Numbered from the stretch's first letter, positions 19,507 to 29,461 are shown. The stretch: DNA of 64,000 nt from Psychrobacillus sp. BL-248-WT-3 (GCF_012843435.1 NZ_JABAFC010000005.1:62001-126000); one strand, 5' to 3'. A program made the numbers and translations. Notes: generated by a model not told the origin, from the sequence alone.

Positions 19507-20180
19507 TTTCTCTAGCGATGGTAATTGGTACAATCATTATTTTTATAGGGATGACTTTTCTCTATAGAAGGTTCACCTATCCTTTACTATTACCTATTTT
19601 AACTACTACGATTATCCTTGTAGTAGTGTTAAGTTTTTCAGGAGTTTCTTACGATACATATATGTCAGGTGCCAAGTGGATTGATGCAATGCTCGGACCA
19701 GCGGTAGTAGGGATGGCTTACCCTTTATATATACAGCGAGAAAAAATTATAAAAAACAAGGTGACGATTATATTAGGTGTTACTGTAGCAATGCTTTCTG
19801 GACTAATTAGTATTGTTATAATAGCTAAACTTATGTCTTTTGAGGAGTTTCTTCAAAAATCCTTATTACCAAAGTCAATTACTTCTCCAATTGCGATGCC
19901 TATTAGCGAATCAATTGGGGGTATTCCAACTTTGACAGCAGTTTTTGTAATTTTAGCTGGTTTAATAGGAGCATTAGCTGGACCGTTTCTCTTTAAACTA
20001 TTTCACATAGATACCGCAATCAGCAGGGGGATATCTATAGGTAGTGCATCGCATGGCATCGGCTTATCTAAGCTATCCGAGTATGGGGAAGAGACGATGA
20101 CGATGGGGTCAGTGGCAATGACTCTTAGTGCTATTTTAGGGGCCTTTATATGTCCAGTGTTTGCCTTTTTAATTTTTTGA
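19503..20180 (+). CDS. CidB/LrgB-family membrane protein
   Basis: 225-residue polytopic partner of the CidA-like protein. It carries the conserved PKSITSPIAMPISESIGGIPTLT and GSASHGIGLSKL segments, hallmarks of the LrgB/CidB family. The ATGA overlap indicates coupling. No CidR/LysR-type or LytSR regulator gene is adjacent, so control cannot be inferred from the window. Confidence 0.9.
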   Translation: MISLAMVIGTIIIFIGMTFLYRRFTYPLLLPILTTTIILVVVLSFSGVSYDTYMSGAKWIDAMLGPAVVGMAYPLYIQREKIIKNKVTIILGVTVAMLSGLISIVIIAKLMSFEEFLQKSLLPKSITSPIAMPISESIGGIPTLTAVFVILAGLIGALAGPFLFKLFHIDTAISRGISIGSASHGIGLSKLSEYGEETMTMGSVAMTLSAILGAFICPVFAFLIF

Positions 20181-20187
20181 TTCTATT

Positions 20188-20231
20188 AAAAAACAGACTT
20201 TGACGACGTTAGCCGTCAAAAGTCTGTTTTT
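20188..20231. terminator. bidirectional terminator between cidB-like gene and speA
   Basis: An AAAACAGACTTTGACG stem with its near-perfect complement encloses an ACGTTAGC loop, and is flanked by A- and T-runs. It serves two converging genes. Confidence 0.9.
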
Positions 20232-20255
20232 GATTGGAGCTGAAAGTTTAATATA

Positions 20256-21725
20256 CTAAATGATAGCCTGATGCTCTTTAATAACATGAATCATTTCTAA
20301 TGTGTCGTCTTCTGGTCCCTGTACTGGTAAGCCTGCCTCTAGGTTCATCAAGATATAGTCAATATTTCCTTGAGTAATTATTTCCCCGGGAATAAAAATA
20401 GGAATACCAGGAGGGTAGACCATTACGAATTCAGCAGAAATACGGCCACTGGCTTCTAATAGTGGAATAGATTCAGTTTCTGCGTAAAATGCATCTCGAG
20501 GTGACATAGCTAAACCAGGGATGTCTGGTAAGGTTACAGCTGATTCTACTATTGTTGCTGCAGATTCATATGCCACTACCATTCTCGATAATGCATTAAC
20601 AAGCATGTCTACTTCTTTTTTTGTATCTCCTAGCGTAATCAGGCAAAGGATATTATATAAATCAGAAAGCTCTACTTCAATATTCGCTTTTTCTCTAAGC
20701 CAAATTTCAGCTTCAAATCCAGTGATTCCTAAATTTTTAACGCTAATTAGTAGCTTAGTTGGATCCATATCGTAAGTAGCGGAGGATTGTAATATTTCTC
20801 TTCCTACACAATGGATATGTTCAATTTCATTTATACGTTTACGAGTTTCCTCAGCAATTTCGATTGCTTCGCCTATTAAATCCTCTCCATGTATAGCTAA
20901 CTGTCTTCTAGCGGTATCTAGAGAAGCTAAAAGAGGATAGGATGTAGAAGTCGTTGTAAGCATGGAAAGGATTGATTGTACCCTTTTTGCAGAAACTAGT
21001 CCTTCTCTTACATTCAGGACGGAGCTTTGAGTCATAGATCCTCCAAGTTTGTGTACAGATGTTGCGGCCATATCAGCACCGGCAGACATTGCCGAAATAG
21101 GAAGGTCATTATGAAAGTGGATATGTACACCATGAGCTTCATCCACTACTACAGGTATACCGTGCGCATGAGAAATATCTACAATTCTCTTTAAATCGGC
21201 TGCTAAACCAAAATAAGTTGGGTTGATAACAAGTAAACCTTTTGCATCTGGATGTGCTTCTATTGCTTTTTCTACGGATTCCACAGAAATACCATGCGAA
21301 ACACCAAGTTCTTTATCTACCTCGGGATGTATAAATACGGGTATAGCACCTGCAAATACAATGGCAGACATAATAGATTTATGAACATTTCGTGGAACAA
21401 GGATCTTATCCCCAGGTCCACAAATAGTAAGGATCATTGTCATAATAGCTCCACTCGTACCTTGAACAGAGAAAAAGGTTTCATCTGCTCCAAAAGCTTC
21501 TGCAGCTAGATGTTGAGCTTTTTTGATGGCTCCTTTTGGAGAATGTAGGTCATCTAATGGAGCTATATTGATTAAATCAATTGAAAGTACATTATCTCCA
21601 ACAAACTCTCGAAATGCAGGGTCCATCCCTTTCCCTTTCTTATGACCAGGAATGTGGAACTGAATTGGATGACGATTTCGATGCTTCAATAAAGCATCGA
21701 AGATAGGAGTTTCTAATTGTGACAA
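20256..21725 (-). CDS. speA: Orn/Lys/Arg decarboxylase, probable arginine decarboxylase
   Basis: PLP-dependent fold-type I decarboxylase, 489 residues (B. subtilis SpeA has 490). The N-terminal PIQFHIPGHKKGKG signature, VVDEAHGVHIHF and the PLP lysine in SVHKLGGSMTQSS are present, with the family C-terminal domain from about 375. SpeA makes agmatine for polyamine synthesis, and its place shortly after pdhABCD matches B. subtilis speA. Lysine specificity (CadA-like) cannot be excluded by eye. The start is TTG with GAGGTGG upstream. It may be linked metabolically to the pot operon. Confidence 0.88.
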   Translation of the reverse strand: MSQLETPIFDALLKHRNRHPIQFHIPGHKKGKGMDPAFREFVGDNVLSIDLINIAPLDDLHSPKGAIKKAQHLAAEAFGADETFFSVQGTSGAIMTMILTICGPGDKILVPRNVHKSIMSAIVFAGAIPVFIHPEVDKELGVSHGISVESVEKAIEAHPDAKGLLVINPTYFGLAADLKRIVDISHAHGIPVVVDEAHGVHIHFHNDLPISAMSAGADMAATSVHKLGGSMTQSSVLNVREGLVSAKRVQSILSMLTTTSTSYPLLASLDTARRQLAIHGEDLIGEAIEIAEETRKRINEIEHIHCVGREILQSSATYDMDPTKLLISVKNLGITGFEAEIWLREKANIEVELSDLYNILCLITLGDTKKEVDMLVNALSRMVVAYESAATIVESAVTLPDIPGLAMSPRDAFYAETESIPLLEASGRISAEFVMVYPPGIPIFIPGEIITQGNIDYILMNLEAGLPVQGPEDDTLEMIHVIKEHQAII

Positions 21726-22174
21726 CGCTTATACCACCTCTAATTAAATTTTTGTGCATGTAAACGATTCTAGTAATTATTAATAGAGACGTTGATGCAA
21801 TGTTAAAAACAAAAGAATTATAGCATTTAAGGAAATTTATTACTATAAAAATAATTCAAAATTATTAAGATGCATTAATTTTGCTGGACAAATAGAAAAG
21901 AAATCGAGAGGTTTGCTTCTACAAGTATTTTAAAAGTCATTTGTTTTTAAAATCATTTTATAATGAAGAACAGTTAACAAGCATTTAAGCAGTAAACGAT
22001 AACCTTATGCAAACTTGTATGTTTTTCCTACGGACTTGTCTTGTTAGAGTCTTCTAATACATACATAACCTACTTTAAGGATTTAAAACGGCTCATTTAA
22101 AATTCTATCCTTTAATAGATAGATTGAATCCTAATTAAATTTTCTTTACACTACTATAAAGGGAGGGGATTAGT
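21726..22174. other. gene-free divergent spacer between speA and the NMO-like gene
   Basis: About 450 bases of AT-rich sequence. It holds the two ribosome binding sites (next to each start) but no reading frame, stable hairpin or strong promoter that I can defend. The long, unstructured spacer may contain unrecognised control sites for speA. Confidence 0.5.
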
Positions 22175-23134
22175 TTGTCATTTCAAACAAGGGTTACAGA
22201 TCTATTAGGAACAAAATATCCTATAGTACAAGGTGGACTAGCATATCTTGCGTATTCGGATCTATGCATTGCGGTTTCAGAAGCGGGTGGCTTAGGACAG
22301 ATAACTGCTATGAGTCTCTCAACACCGGAGGAGCTTCGCCAAGAGATTGATAAAGTGAGAGAACATACAAATAAACCTTTTGGCGTAAACTTTGCTATTG
22401 GGCAAACAGGTAGACCTTATGAACATATGCTTGAAGTCGCTATCGAAGAAAACGTTCCAGTAGTTTCAATGACTGGAGGCAATCCTGCGCCAATTTTAGA
22501 TGCCCTAGATAAGACGAATATCAAAAAGCTTGTTTTAGTCGCATCTAAGCGACAGGCTTTAAAAGCAGAACAGCTAGGGGCCGACGCTGTGATGGTTGTA
22601 GGGCAAGAGGGTGGCGGTCACTTAGGGAGAGATGATATTGGAACTATGGTACTTATCCCTCAAGTTGTAGATGCTGTTTCATTACCTGTCATTGCTTCTG
22701 GTGGCATTGGAGATGGGCGAGGCTGGATGGCTGCTCATGCTCTAGGAGCAGAAGGGATAGAAATGGGGACTCGTTTTATCGCAACAAAGGAATGTATCCA
22801 TGCATCGGAAGCATATAAAAATGCCATATTATCAAAAGAGGAAACAGATACAGTTGTTATTAAAAAAGAGCTAGGGTCGCCAGCAAGGGCTATCCGTAAT
22901 AGTTGGACCGAAACTATTTTGACTATGGAAAAGGAAAACCCTACATATGAGCATTTGAAGCATCATATTAGTGGAGAAGCCAACAAGCAATTTATTTATA
23001 ACGGTTTCGAAGACCAAGGCTTTGCTTGGGCAGGGCAAGTAATAGGTATGATTCATGACATTCCTACAACGAAAGAGCTCATCGACAGAATGGCAGCTGA
23101 GGCACTAGATATACGAAAAAAATGGAAATTATAG
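22175..23134 (+). CDS. FMN-dependent nitronate monooxygenase/FabK-like oxidoreductase
   Basis: 319-residue TIM-barrel flavoprotein of the nitronate monooxygenase/2-nitropropane dioxygenase family, which also includes the enoyl-ACP reductase FabK. FMN-binding segments visible are [37 protein letters not shown] and [12 protein letters not shown] 22175 has GGGAGGGG upstream. It is close to the B. subtilis YrpB type. Both functions fit the motifs. As pdh, fabK-like and speA neighbours give no guidance, the catalytic role stays open. Confidence 0.85.
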   Translation: MSFQTRVTDLLGTKYPIVQGGLAYLAYSDLCIAVSEAGGLGQITAMSLSTPEELRQEIDKVREHTNKPFGVNFAIGQTGRPYEHMLEVAIEENVPVVSMTGGNPAPILDALDKTNIKKLVLVASKRQALKAEQLGADAVMVVGQEGGGHLGRDDIGTMVLIPQVVDAVSLPVIASGGIGDGRGWMAAHALGAEGIEMGTRFIATKECIHASEAYKNAILSKEETDTVVIKKELGSPARAIRNSWTETILTMEKENPTYEHLKHHISGEANKQFIYNGFEDQGFAWAGQVIGMIHDIPTTKELIDRMAAEALDIRKKWKL

Positions 23135-23145
23135 GAGAGTTGAAA

Positions 23146-23415
23146 ATGGAATACACATACCCTTTTTCGTTAGATTGGTCTACAAAAGAAATAGTAGACG
23201 TAGTACAGTTTTTTGAAGCAATTGAAAATGCTTATGAAAAAGGCATAAAGCGAGAAGAACTGATGAATAAATATCGTCGCTTTAAAGAAATAGTTCCGTC
23301 TATAGCGGAAGAAAAGACATATTTTCGGGAGTTTGAAAAAGAAAGTGGATATGCAAGCTTCCCAATCATAAAAAAAATGAAAGAACAAACTAACGAAGCA
23401 ATTATAAAGGGATAA
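23146..23415 (+). CDS. yktA: UPF0223 family protein YktA
   Basis: 89-residue cytoplasmic protein of unknown function with the family pattern [21 protein letters not shown] and a helical C-terminus. ATG 23146 has AGGAGAG upstream and gives the usual length. Position between speA and yktB agrees with B. subtilis. It begins just after the NMO-like gene (11 bases), so it is likely co-transcribed with it. Confidence 0.88.
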   Translation: MEYTYPFSLDWSTKEIVDVVQFFEAIENAYEKGIKREELMNKYRRFKEIVPSIAEEKTYFREFEKESGYASFPIIKKMKEQTNEAIIKG

Positions 23416-23423
23416 AGTAATCC

Positions 23424-23445
23424 CTCCTTAAAAAGGAGGGAAAGC
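23424..23445. terminator. short hairpin between converging yktA and yktB
   Basis: CCCTCCTT and AAGGAGGG form a perfect 8-base stem. There is no long T-run on either side, so termination strength is uncertain. Confidence 0.55.
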
Positions 23446-23450
23446 TTGTC

Positions 23451-24080
23451 TTATTTTATATTGGTCATAGTTTTGTAAATGGGTAGAAGCTGTTCAAACG
23501 TATTTTCTACTAAGTCGAATAATTCTGTTTCTGTTAATTTAACAGCTTCTTCTTTAGGTATATGACGCCCAACTAAAAATTCACCCTTTTTAACGTCTCT
23601 CAGACGCGTTAGAAGCTCTTCTACTCCCTCTTGATTAACTTCCCTCAAGGAAGAGGCCTCTGGCTTCATATGGTCCCCAGAAACGATAAAATCATCTGGA
23701 AGCTTTTTAAATAGACTCATTTGTTGCAGCAAACGCTCTGCAATTGCAACTTTATCGGGTGCTTCATAAATAACTGCTACTATGATAAATAAATGCGTAC
23801 CCCATAAGCCAATTTGAAAATGAGGCAAAGCCTTGTAACCACGTTTGTAAGGAGCAAAAGCTACCCAACTATCCTTTGGAGGGTTAACTGATCGACGAGC
23901 GTGCTTAGCTACATGGCTAAAAAACTCATCTCCAAGAACACCAGAAAAATAAAGGCTATATTGTTTACCAAGTTCTTCAAACTTAGGTCGAACATTCTCT
24001 ATAAGAGCAGTCATTCTATTTTCTAATCCTTCAATTTGAAACACTTCAAAATCTTTTTCTTGCCAAAAAGTTTTACTCAT
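23451..24080 (-). CDS. yktB: UPF0637/DUF1054 family protein YktB
   Basis: 209-residue protein with the YktB pattern, including KTFWQEKDFEVFQIEGLENRM at the start and HFQIGLWGTHLFIIVAVIYE in the core. A structure is known for the family, but the function is not. The start has AAGGAG upstream. Orientation opposite to yktA as in B. subtilis supports orthology. Confidence 0.88.
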   Translation of the reverse strand: MSKTFWQEKDFEVFQIEGLENRMTALIENVRPKFEELGKQYSLYFSGVLGDEFFSHVAKHARRSVNPPKDSWVAFAPYKRGYKALPHFQIGLWGTHLFIIVAVIYEAPDKVAIAERLLQQMSLFKKLPDDFIVSGDHMKPEASSLREVNQEGVEELLTRLRDVKKGEFLVGRHIPKEEAVKLTETELFDLVENTFEQLLPIYKTMTNIK

Positions 24081-24232
24081 ATATTAACTCCTTTCAATTT
24101 CTATGTTTATTTTAGCGGATTTTTGGGTAAAAATCTTGTAAGCAGTATTTATTAACACAAATCGATTTGTAGCATAATGTAAGTATAAAGTTCTGAATAT
24201 TAAGATAAAATGATTATGGAGAGGTGTTAACT

Positions 24233-24430
24233 ATGAAACAGGTTGTGCATATAATTCGTAAATATGATATGGAAAAGGAAAAAATTCAAACATTGAAATT
24301 GGAAATGGATTATCAATTAGCTACTTTATACGATGCAATGCAAGATGGAGACCAAGAAGTAATTAGCGAAGCGAAGATGCGATTAACAGAGCTTCATCAG
24401 TCACTGGATGAACTAAATGCGTTTACTTAA
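24233..24430 (+). CDS. small helical protein, YkzI-like
   Basis: 65 residues, almost all helical and highly charged (KYDMEKEKIQTLKLEMDYQL). ATG 24233 has GAGAGGTG upstream. The gene sits between yktB and suhB, where B. subtilis has ykzI, and the size fits. Orthology rests on position and size only. It is followed by its own terminator. Confidence 0.65.
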   Translation: MKQVVHIIRKYDMEKEKIQTLKLEMDYQLATLYDAMQDGDQEVISEAKMRLTELHQSLDELNAFT

Positions 24431-24458
24431 GTTGTCGTCACTAATAGCACCATGAAAA

Positions 24459-24497
24459 ACACCAGCTAATCTTGAAAGACAGCCGGTGTTTTTTTCT
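24459..24497 (+). terminator. terminator of the ykzI-like gene
   Basis: AACACCAGCT and AGCCGGTGTT, with one mismatch, are followed by seven T residues. Confidence 0.88.
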
Positions 24498-24568
24498 TTA
24501 TACTAAGACTAAGTATATGCAAAGCATGTATGACGGTCAGTTAACAGGAACATAGAAGGGGTGGTAAC

Positions 24569-25360
24569 ATGGACTTACATATGCTTGATAAGTATGCAAA
24601 ATCATTGATTAAACAAGCTGCGACTCAAATAAGAAGCTCATTCTCGGAGGAGTTAATTATCGAATCTAAGTCGGAAGCGAATGACTTAGTTACTAATATT
24701 GATAAGGAAACAGAAAAGTTTTTTATTAGACATATTAAAAAAGATTTTCCAAACCATCGTATATTTGGAGAGGAAGGGTTTGGAGATAAGATAGAAAATT
24801 TGGATGGCTACGTTTGGATGCTAGATCCAATTGATGGGACTACTAACTTTATTCACTTCAAGAAAAACTTTGCTATATCGTTAGGTATTTACAAGGACGG
24901 CGAAGGAATTCTTGGTTATATTTATAATGTTATGGATGATGATTTACTAAGTGCTGCTTCGGGACAAGGGGCATACCTAAACGACGTGAGGATCCCTCGG
25001 CTTGAGAGTACGACAGTAGAGAAATCTATTATAGGGGTGAATGCTAGTTGGGTTGTACCAAATCGAATGGTGCATCACGATGGAATGATAGAGCTCGTGC
25101 AAACGTCTAGAGGAACTAGATCCTTTGGGTCTGCTGCAATTGAGATTGCCTATGTAGCCACTGGAAGATTAGATGCATATTTGTCCATGAGACTTTCACC
25201 ATGGGATATCGCTGGAGGAATGGTAATAGCAAACGAAGTGGGAGCAGTTGTTACTAACTTATCTAACGAGCCTATAAATCTGTTAAAACAAAATTCATTT
25301 ATAGTCTCTAAGCCTAATCTTCATGAACAACTATTATCAAAATATATTATTTTAAAATAA
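24569..25360 (+). CDS. suhB: inositol monophosphatase family protein
   Basis: 263-residue Mg2+-dependent phosphatase. Motif I is WMLDPIDGTTNFIH and motif II is LSPWDIAGGMVIANE, with the metal Glu in FGEEGFGD. Family members hydrolyse inositol phosphates or related sugar and nucleotide phosphates. The B. subtilis gene in this position (yktC/suhB) is an inositol-1-monophosphatase. It has AGGGGTGG upstream of the ATG. Confidence 0.88.
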   Translation: MDLHMLDKYAKSLIKQAATQIRSSFSEELIIESKSEANDLVTNIDKETEKFFIRHIKKDFPNHRIFGEEGFGDKIENLDGYVWMLDPIDGTTNFIHFKKNFAISLGIYKDGEGILGYIYNVMDDDLLSAASGQGAYLNDVRIPRLESTTVEKSIIGVNASWVVPNRMVHHDGMIELVQTSRGTRSFGSAAIEIAYVATGRLDAYLSMRLSPWDIAGGMVIANEVGAVVTNLSNEPINLLKQNSFIVSKPNLHEQLLSKYIILK

Positions 25361-25456
25361 ATGAGTTCGTTTCATATATTTAAAAAATATAATAGAATCA
25401 TATAAAATTATATTGTCGAAAACCATACAAGTAATCGTTGATAAGAATTAAGGCTT

Positions 25457-25500
25457 TAAAAAAAGAGACTGGTCAGTGACGTTAGTCAGGACCAGCCTCT
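25457..25500 (-). terminator. terminator of ylaF
   Basis: On the minus strand AGAGGCTGGTC and GACCAGTCTCT form a long stem ending in a U-run. The loop includes CTAACGTC, also found in the terminator at 20188-20231. Confidence 0.85.
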
Positions 25501-25569
25501 ACTGAAGTAGAAAGAATTGATAAACTACCCAGCTATAATTATAAAAAACTCGGGCTTATTTAGATTTTC

Positions 25570-25758
25570 CTATTCTAATAACCCTTGTTCACGCATTTTC
25601 TTTTTCGTTTTAAAGCCAAATCCCATTACTACAAATAACATTGCTAAAAACAATAATGCTAACGGAATATTACGTAATGCAATAGCAACTCCTATTAAAC
25701 CCATAGACAACATTGCGCCTAGAGAAAACAATACAAAAACCCATTTAATGTTACTCAA
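25570..25758 (-). CDS. ylaF: small membrane protein YlaF (DUF5325)
   Basis: 62 residues with two membrane helices (VFVLFSLGAMLSMGLIGVAIA and IPLALLFLAMLFVVMGFGF) and a basic tail. TTG 25758 is chosen over an upstream in-frame start because GGGGGT lies 7 bases before it and the length then equals B. subtilis YlaF. It is divergent from typA, as in B. subtilis. Function is unknown. Confidence 0.82.
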   Translation of the reverse strand: MSNIKWVFVLFSLGAMLSMGLIGVAIALRNIPLALLFLAMLFVVMGFGFKTKKKMREQGLLE

Positions 25759-25814
25759 AACAATTACCCCCAAGAAAATAATTAAAAATATTATAACTTT
25801 AGTTCTACTTGTGT

Positions 25815-25820
25815 TATAAT
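25815..25820 (+). promoter_or_regulatory. extended -10 promoter of typA
   Basis: TGTTATAAT supplies a perfect -10 with the TGn extension. No good -35 is seen. The start codon of typA lies about 42 bases downstream. Confidence 0.55.
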
Positions 25821-25861
25821 AGCACAGTTATGGACATGAAAAAAGAATATGGAGTGGAAAT

Positions 25862-27709
25862 ATGACAAAATTACGTCAAGATTTAAGAAACATAGCTATT
25901 ATAGCACACGTTGACCATGGAAAAACGACTTTAGTCGATCAATTATTAAAACAATCAGGAACGTTCCGTTCTAATGAACACGTTGACGAAAGAGCAATGG
26001 ACTCAAACGATATAGAGCGCGAGCGTGGAATTACTATATTAGCAAAAAACACAGCTGTAAATTATGAAGACACACGCATCAATATTTTGGATACACCTGG
26101 CCATGCTGATTTTGGTGGAGAAGTAGAGCGTATCTTAAAAATGGTAGATGGTGTTTTACTAGTTGTAGATGCATATGAAGGTTGTATGCCTCAAACACGT
26201 TTTGTATTGAAGAAAGCATTAGAACAAAAATTAATACCAATAGTTGTAGTTAACAAAGTAGATAAAGATTCTGCTCGTCCACTAGAAGTAGTAGATGAAG
26301 TATTAGAACTTTTCATAGAGTTAGGTGCAGATGACGATCAATTAGACTTCCCAGTAGTATATGCTTCAGGTGTTAATGGGACTGCTTCTTTAGACGCTGA
26401 CCCAGCTAACCAAGAAGAAGATATGAAGTGTTTATTTGAGAAAATCATTGAATCTATTCCAGCGCCAATTGATAATTCAGATGAGCCATTACAGTTCCAG
26501 GTTGCATTACTTGACTATAATGACTATGTAGGCCGTATCGGTATTGGTCGCGTATTCCGCGGTACAATTGAAGTAGGTCAACAAGTTTCATTAATGAAAT
26601 TAGATGGCAAAGTTAAAAATTACCGTGTTTCTAAATTGTTTGGTTTCTTCGGTTTAAAACGTGTAGAGATTGAATCTGCAAAAGCTGGAGATTTAATAGC
26701 GGTTTCTGGTATGGAAGAAATTAACGTAGGGGAAACAGTTTGTCCTACAGACCATCCTGACGCTTTAATTCCATTACGTATCGATGAGCCAACGCTACAA
26801 ATGACATTCTTAACAAATAACTCACCGTTTGCTGGTCGTGAAGGTAAATGGGTTACATCTCGTAAAATTGAAGAACGTCTTCGTTCACAATTACAAACAG
26901 ATGTTTCTTTACGAGTAGAAGATACAGATTCACCTGATGCTTGGGTTGTTTCTGGTCGTGGAGAACTCCACTTATCTATATTAATAGAGAACATGCGTCG
27001 TGAAGGTTTTGAGCTTCAAGTATCTAAACCTGAAGTTATTATTCGTGAAATTGATGGCAAAAAATGTGAGCCGGTTGAACGCGTTCAAATTGATGTACCA
27101 GAAGACTGTGTAGGTTCAATCATTGAGTCTATGGGTACACGTAAAGGCGAAATGGTAGATATGATTAATAGTGGGAATGGCCAAGTACGTTTGATTTTCA
27201 TGGTTCCTGCCCGTGGATTAATCGGATATTCAACTGAATTCATGTCCTTGACTAAAGGGTTCGGAATCATTAACCATACATTTGACAGCTACCAACCAGT
27301 AGTGGCAGGTCGCGTTGGCGGACGTCACCAAGGTGTACTTGTTTCTATGGAAACAGGAAAAGCAACAACTTATGGTATGATGCAAATTGAAGACCGTGGA
27401 ACTCTATTCGTAGAGCCAGGTACTGAAATTTATGAAGGTATGATTGTTGGTGAAAATACTCGTGATGCTGATATCACAGTAAATATAACTAAAATGAAAC
27501 AAAAAACAAACATTCGTTCAGCAAATAAAGACCAAACAAATGTTATTAAACGCCCACGTATCTTAACTTTAGAAGAAGCATTAGAATTCCTTGGCGATGA
27601 TGAATACCTGGAAGTAACACCAGAGTCTATTCGCTTACGTAAAAAAATTCTTGAGAAGAGCGAACGTGAACGCGTAACGAAGAAAAAGAAAAGTGCAGAT
27701 CAGGAATAG
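25862..27709 (+). CDS. typA: ribosome-associated GTPase TypA/BipA
   Basis: 615-residue translational GTPase related to EF-G that helps 50S assembly and growth at low temperature or under stress. The G motifs are [10 protein letters not shown] (G1), RGITI (G2), DTPGHADF (G3) and [12 protein letters not shown] (G4). Beta-barrel and EF-G-like domains and the family-specific C-terminal domain with [10 protein letters not shown] follow. Length is typical. It is followed 21 bases later by ylaH, as in B. subtilis (ylaG-ylaH). Confidence 0.97.
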   Translation: MTKLRQDLRNIAIIAHVDHGKTTLVDQLLKQSGTFRSNEHVDERAMDSNDIERERGITILAKNTAVNYEDTRINILDTPGHADFGGEVERILKMVDGVLLVVDAYEGCMPQTRFVLKKALEQKLIPIVVVNKVDKDSARPLEVVDEVLELFIELGADDDQLDFPVVYASGVNGTASLDADPANQEEDMKCLFEKIIESIPAPIDNSDEPLQFQVALLDYNDYVGRIGIGRVFRGTIEVGQQVSLMKLDGKVKNYRVSKLFGFFGLKRVEIESAKAGDLIAVSGMEEINVGETVCPTDHPDALIPLRIDEPTLQMTFLTNNSPFAGREGKWVTSRKIEERLRSQLQTDVSLRVEDTDSPDAWVVSGRGELHLSILIENMRREGFELQVSKPEVIIREIDGKKCEPVERVQIDVPEDCVGSIIESMGTRKGEMVDMINSGNGQVRLIFMVPARGLIGYSTEFMSLTKGFGIINHTFDSYQPVVAGRVGGRHQGVLVSMETGKATTYGMMQIEDRGTLFVEPGTEIYEGMIVGENTRDADITVNITKMKQKTNIRSANKDQTNVIKRPRILTLEEALEFLGDDEYLEVTPESIRLRKKILEKSERERVTKKKKSADQE

Positions 27710-27730
27710 GAACTGAAAGGGTGACAAGCC

Positions 27731-28054
27731 TTGGAGGAACAAGATCTAGTAATGGGTAGAATGTCTTCTATCGCTAGGTTTATATATGAAACAATGCCCA
27801 ACTTTACTGTATCAGGCTATGTTTTATTTATCGTCATATTTTTATTGTCGGTGCTAGTGTACAAGCTTGGATTTGCAAAGAAGTTAGTGTTTAAGCAAAA
27901 TGTAGTTATCTATATTTTCCTTTTGTTAGGTTGCTTAATGTTGACCTTCTTAGCATTTTTCCTTCCGGTAGTGGAAGCATTGTTAGTTGCTGCATTGATA
28001 TTAATCATATATAAAATACGATTAAATCTAGAAAAAAGAGGTTCGACTACTTAG
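27731..28054 (+). CDS. ylaH: membrane protein YlaH
   Basis: 107 residues with three membrane segments and a basic C-terminus. The TTG start has AAAGGGTG upstream. Size, topology and position right after typA match B. subtilis YlaH. Function is unknown. Confidence 0.83.
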   Translation: MEEQDLVMGRMSSIARFIYETMPNFTVSGYVLFIVIFLLSVLVYKLGFAKKLVFKQNVVIYIFLLLGCLMLTFLAFFLPVVEALLVAALILIIYKIRLNLEKRGSTT

Positions 28055-28107
28055 GTAGACTACTTTAAATCTATAAACGAGGCTGAGACATAATCCACCT
28101 CAAAATT

Positions 28108-28157
28108 AAAAGCAGATCAAATTTTACGATGAGTAAAATTCGGTCTGCTTTCTTTTT
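28108..28157 (+). terminator. terminator of ylaH
   Basis: A long stem (AAAGCAGA...TCTGCTTT with AATTTTAC/GTAAAATT inside) is followed by CTTTTT. It is preceded by GAGGCTGAGACATAA (28079-28093), a motif often seen before terminators in Bacillales (from memory). Confidence 0.88.
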
Positions 28158-28209
28158 ATATCTTCTTCCGAAACCATGTAGAGATTATCTGCTTATAGAA
28201 GTAATATTA

Positions 28210-28287
28210 GTTGTTCGGAGTGAAGGTTGCGACTACTAGAAAGAGACTATAGGCCACAGGAAAGCGTTCACAGTAACGGAGAACAAT
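28210..28287 (+). repeat. short, decayed REP-like copy D
   Basis: TTGTTCGGAGTGAAGGTTGCGACT at the left and GGAAAGCGTTCAC...GGAGAACAA at the right correspond to the two ends of copy B, with the centre deleted. The ends still pair (TTGTTC with GAACAA). I see nothing else in 28160-28540 except the leader of the signal peptidase gene. Confidence 0.5.
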
Positions 28288-28549
28288 GGCTACCCCAGTT
28301 AGGCGTTCTAGGAAAGACGAAGTTAGACGAAGCTCTTGGGCTCGCATCCATGGTCACAAATTTTAGAAAATATGCAGTACGAGGATGGCATCTCATTATA
28401 TATTTTCAAGGCTCTGTTAAAGGCTAGGGTTGTTTTTTCGTGAAGCGATTTAGTTTGTGAAATGTTATACTTAAACTAATGAGGTAGTTTAGTTTAAGTA
28501 GTAGGTATTATTAAATGTAAGTGTTTATAAAGAGAAAGGGGTTATGACG

Positions 28550-29116
28550 TTGAGAAAAACAAAAGAAAAAAATGAATTATTTGAATGGATAAAGACAATA
28601 GGAATTGCACTTTTATTTGCATTTGGTATTCGATTTTTCCTATTTGAACCTATTGTGGTTGACGGTGCCTCTATGATGCCAACGTTTGAAAATGGTGACA
28701 AAGTAGTAGTGAACAAAATCGGACCAGAATTGATTGATTATCAAAGATTTGATGTAATTGTATTTGAAGCCAAAGAAGATACTAACTACATCAAACGTAT
28801 TATTGGTATTCCTGGTGACCGCATTGCTTATGAAAACGATGAACTTTTTATTAACGGTGAGAGGTACGAAGAACCCTACTTAGAGGAATATAAAAAAGCT
28901 TTGTTAGACAATGATACACTTACTGGAGACTTTACATTAGAGGAAAAATTAGGTGAAACAACTGTACCAGATGGTACTTTTTTTGTACTAGGAGATAATC
29001 GCCGTGATAGCACAGATAGCAGGGACCCTCGTGTTGGATTTGTTTCAGAGGAAAAAATATTAGGTACCGCAAAAATAGTATTTTTACCCCTAGATAATTT
29101 AAAGATAATAAAATGA
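28550..29116 (+). CDS. type I signal peptidase
   Basis: 188-residue membrane serine protease that cleaves secretory signal peptides. A basic N-terminus and a single anchor (IKTIGIALLFAFGIRFFLF) are followed by box B with the nucleophile Ser in VDGASMMPT, box D with the general base Lys in YIKRIIGIPGD, and box E GDNRRDSTDSR. The single membrane anchor is the Gram-positive SipS/SipT form. TTG 28550 sits 8 bases from AAAGGGG. ATG 28544 is only 2 bases away. The family has several paralogues, so no symbol is assigned. Confidence 0.9.
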   Translation: MRKTKEKNELFEWIKTIGIALLFAFGIRFFLFEPIVVDGASMMPTFENGDKVVVNKIGPELIDYQRFDVIVFEAKEDTNYIKRIIGIPGDRIAYENDELFINGERYEEPYLEEYKKALLDNDTLTGDFTLEEKLGETTVPDGTFFVLGDNRRDSTDSRDPRVGFVSEEKILGTAKIVFLPLDNLKIIK

Positions 29117-29192
29117 TAAAGTGGTTTGTAAGTGAAATGAGGAAATATTTATTAAGCTAACGAGTGCTTTAGTAAAAACTCAGTATCAAAGT

Positions 29193-29228
29193 AAAATGAG
29201 CCAGGAGGAAATATCCTAGCTCATTTTT
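29193..29228 (+). terminator. terminator after the signal peptidase gene
   Basis: AAAATGAGC/GCTCATTTT with AGGA/TCCT inside, ending in T residues. Confidence 0.8.
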
Positions 29229-29280
29229 ATGTGTATTTAAAATCAACCTTTACCTTTAACATAGCCACTTTCAAAATAAA

Positions 29281-29321
29281 ACGCAAAAAGAGAATTCCAC
29301 AAAGCAATTCTCTTTTTGCGT
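29281..29321. terminator. second hairpin in the 29117-29461 spacer
   Basis: CGCAAAAAGAGAATT and AATTCTCTTTTTGCG form a perfect 15-base stem with a 9-base loop. The A/T-rich arms could work in either direction. Confidence 0.6.
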
Positions 29322-29377
29322 AAAATGAAACTAATTATGTACTAGCTTCGTTTTTATTCTCTTATAAGTAAAAGCAG

Positions 29378-29426
29378 AAAAAAAGACCTAGAAATTTTCT
29401 GTAAGTAAAAATTTTAGGTCTTTTTG
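29378..29426. terminator. third hairpin, probable ylaI terminator
   Basis: AAAAAGACCTA...TAGGTCTTTTT with an internal AAATTTT/AAAATTTT stem, symmetrical enough for both strands. It lies 36 bases after the ylaI stop on the minus strand. Confidence 0.75.
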
Positions 29427-29461
29427 ATTTGGAAGATAAGTATGGTCCTAGTCTTGATTAA

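Noticed and set aside
25517-25819. Plus-strand frame of 100 codons opposite ylaF
   Set aside because: It is antisense to ylaF, has no ribosome binding site, and the peptide is low-complexity Asn/Lys/Ile.
28227-28427. Open frame of 66 codons after ylaH
   Set aside because: It lies across the decayed REP-like copy D, has no ribosome binding site, and its peptide shows no domain character.
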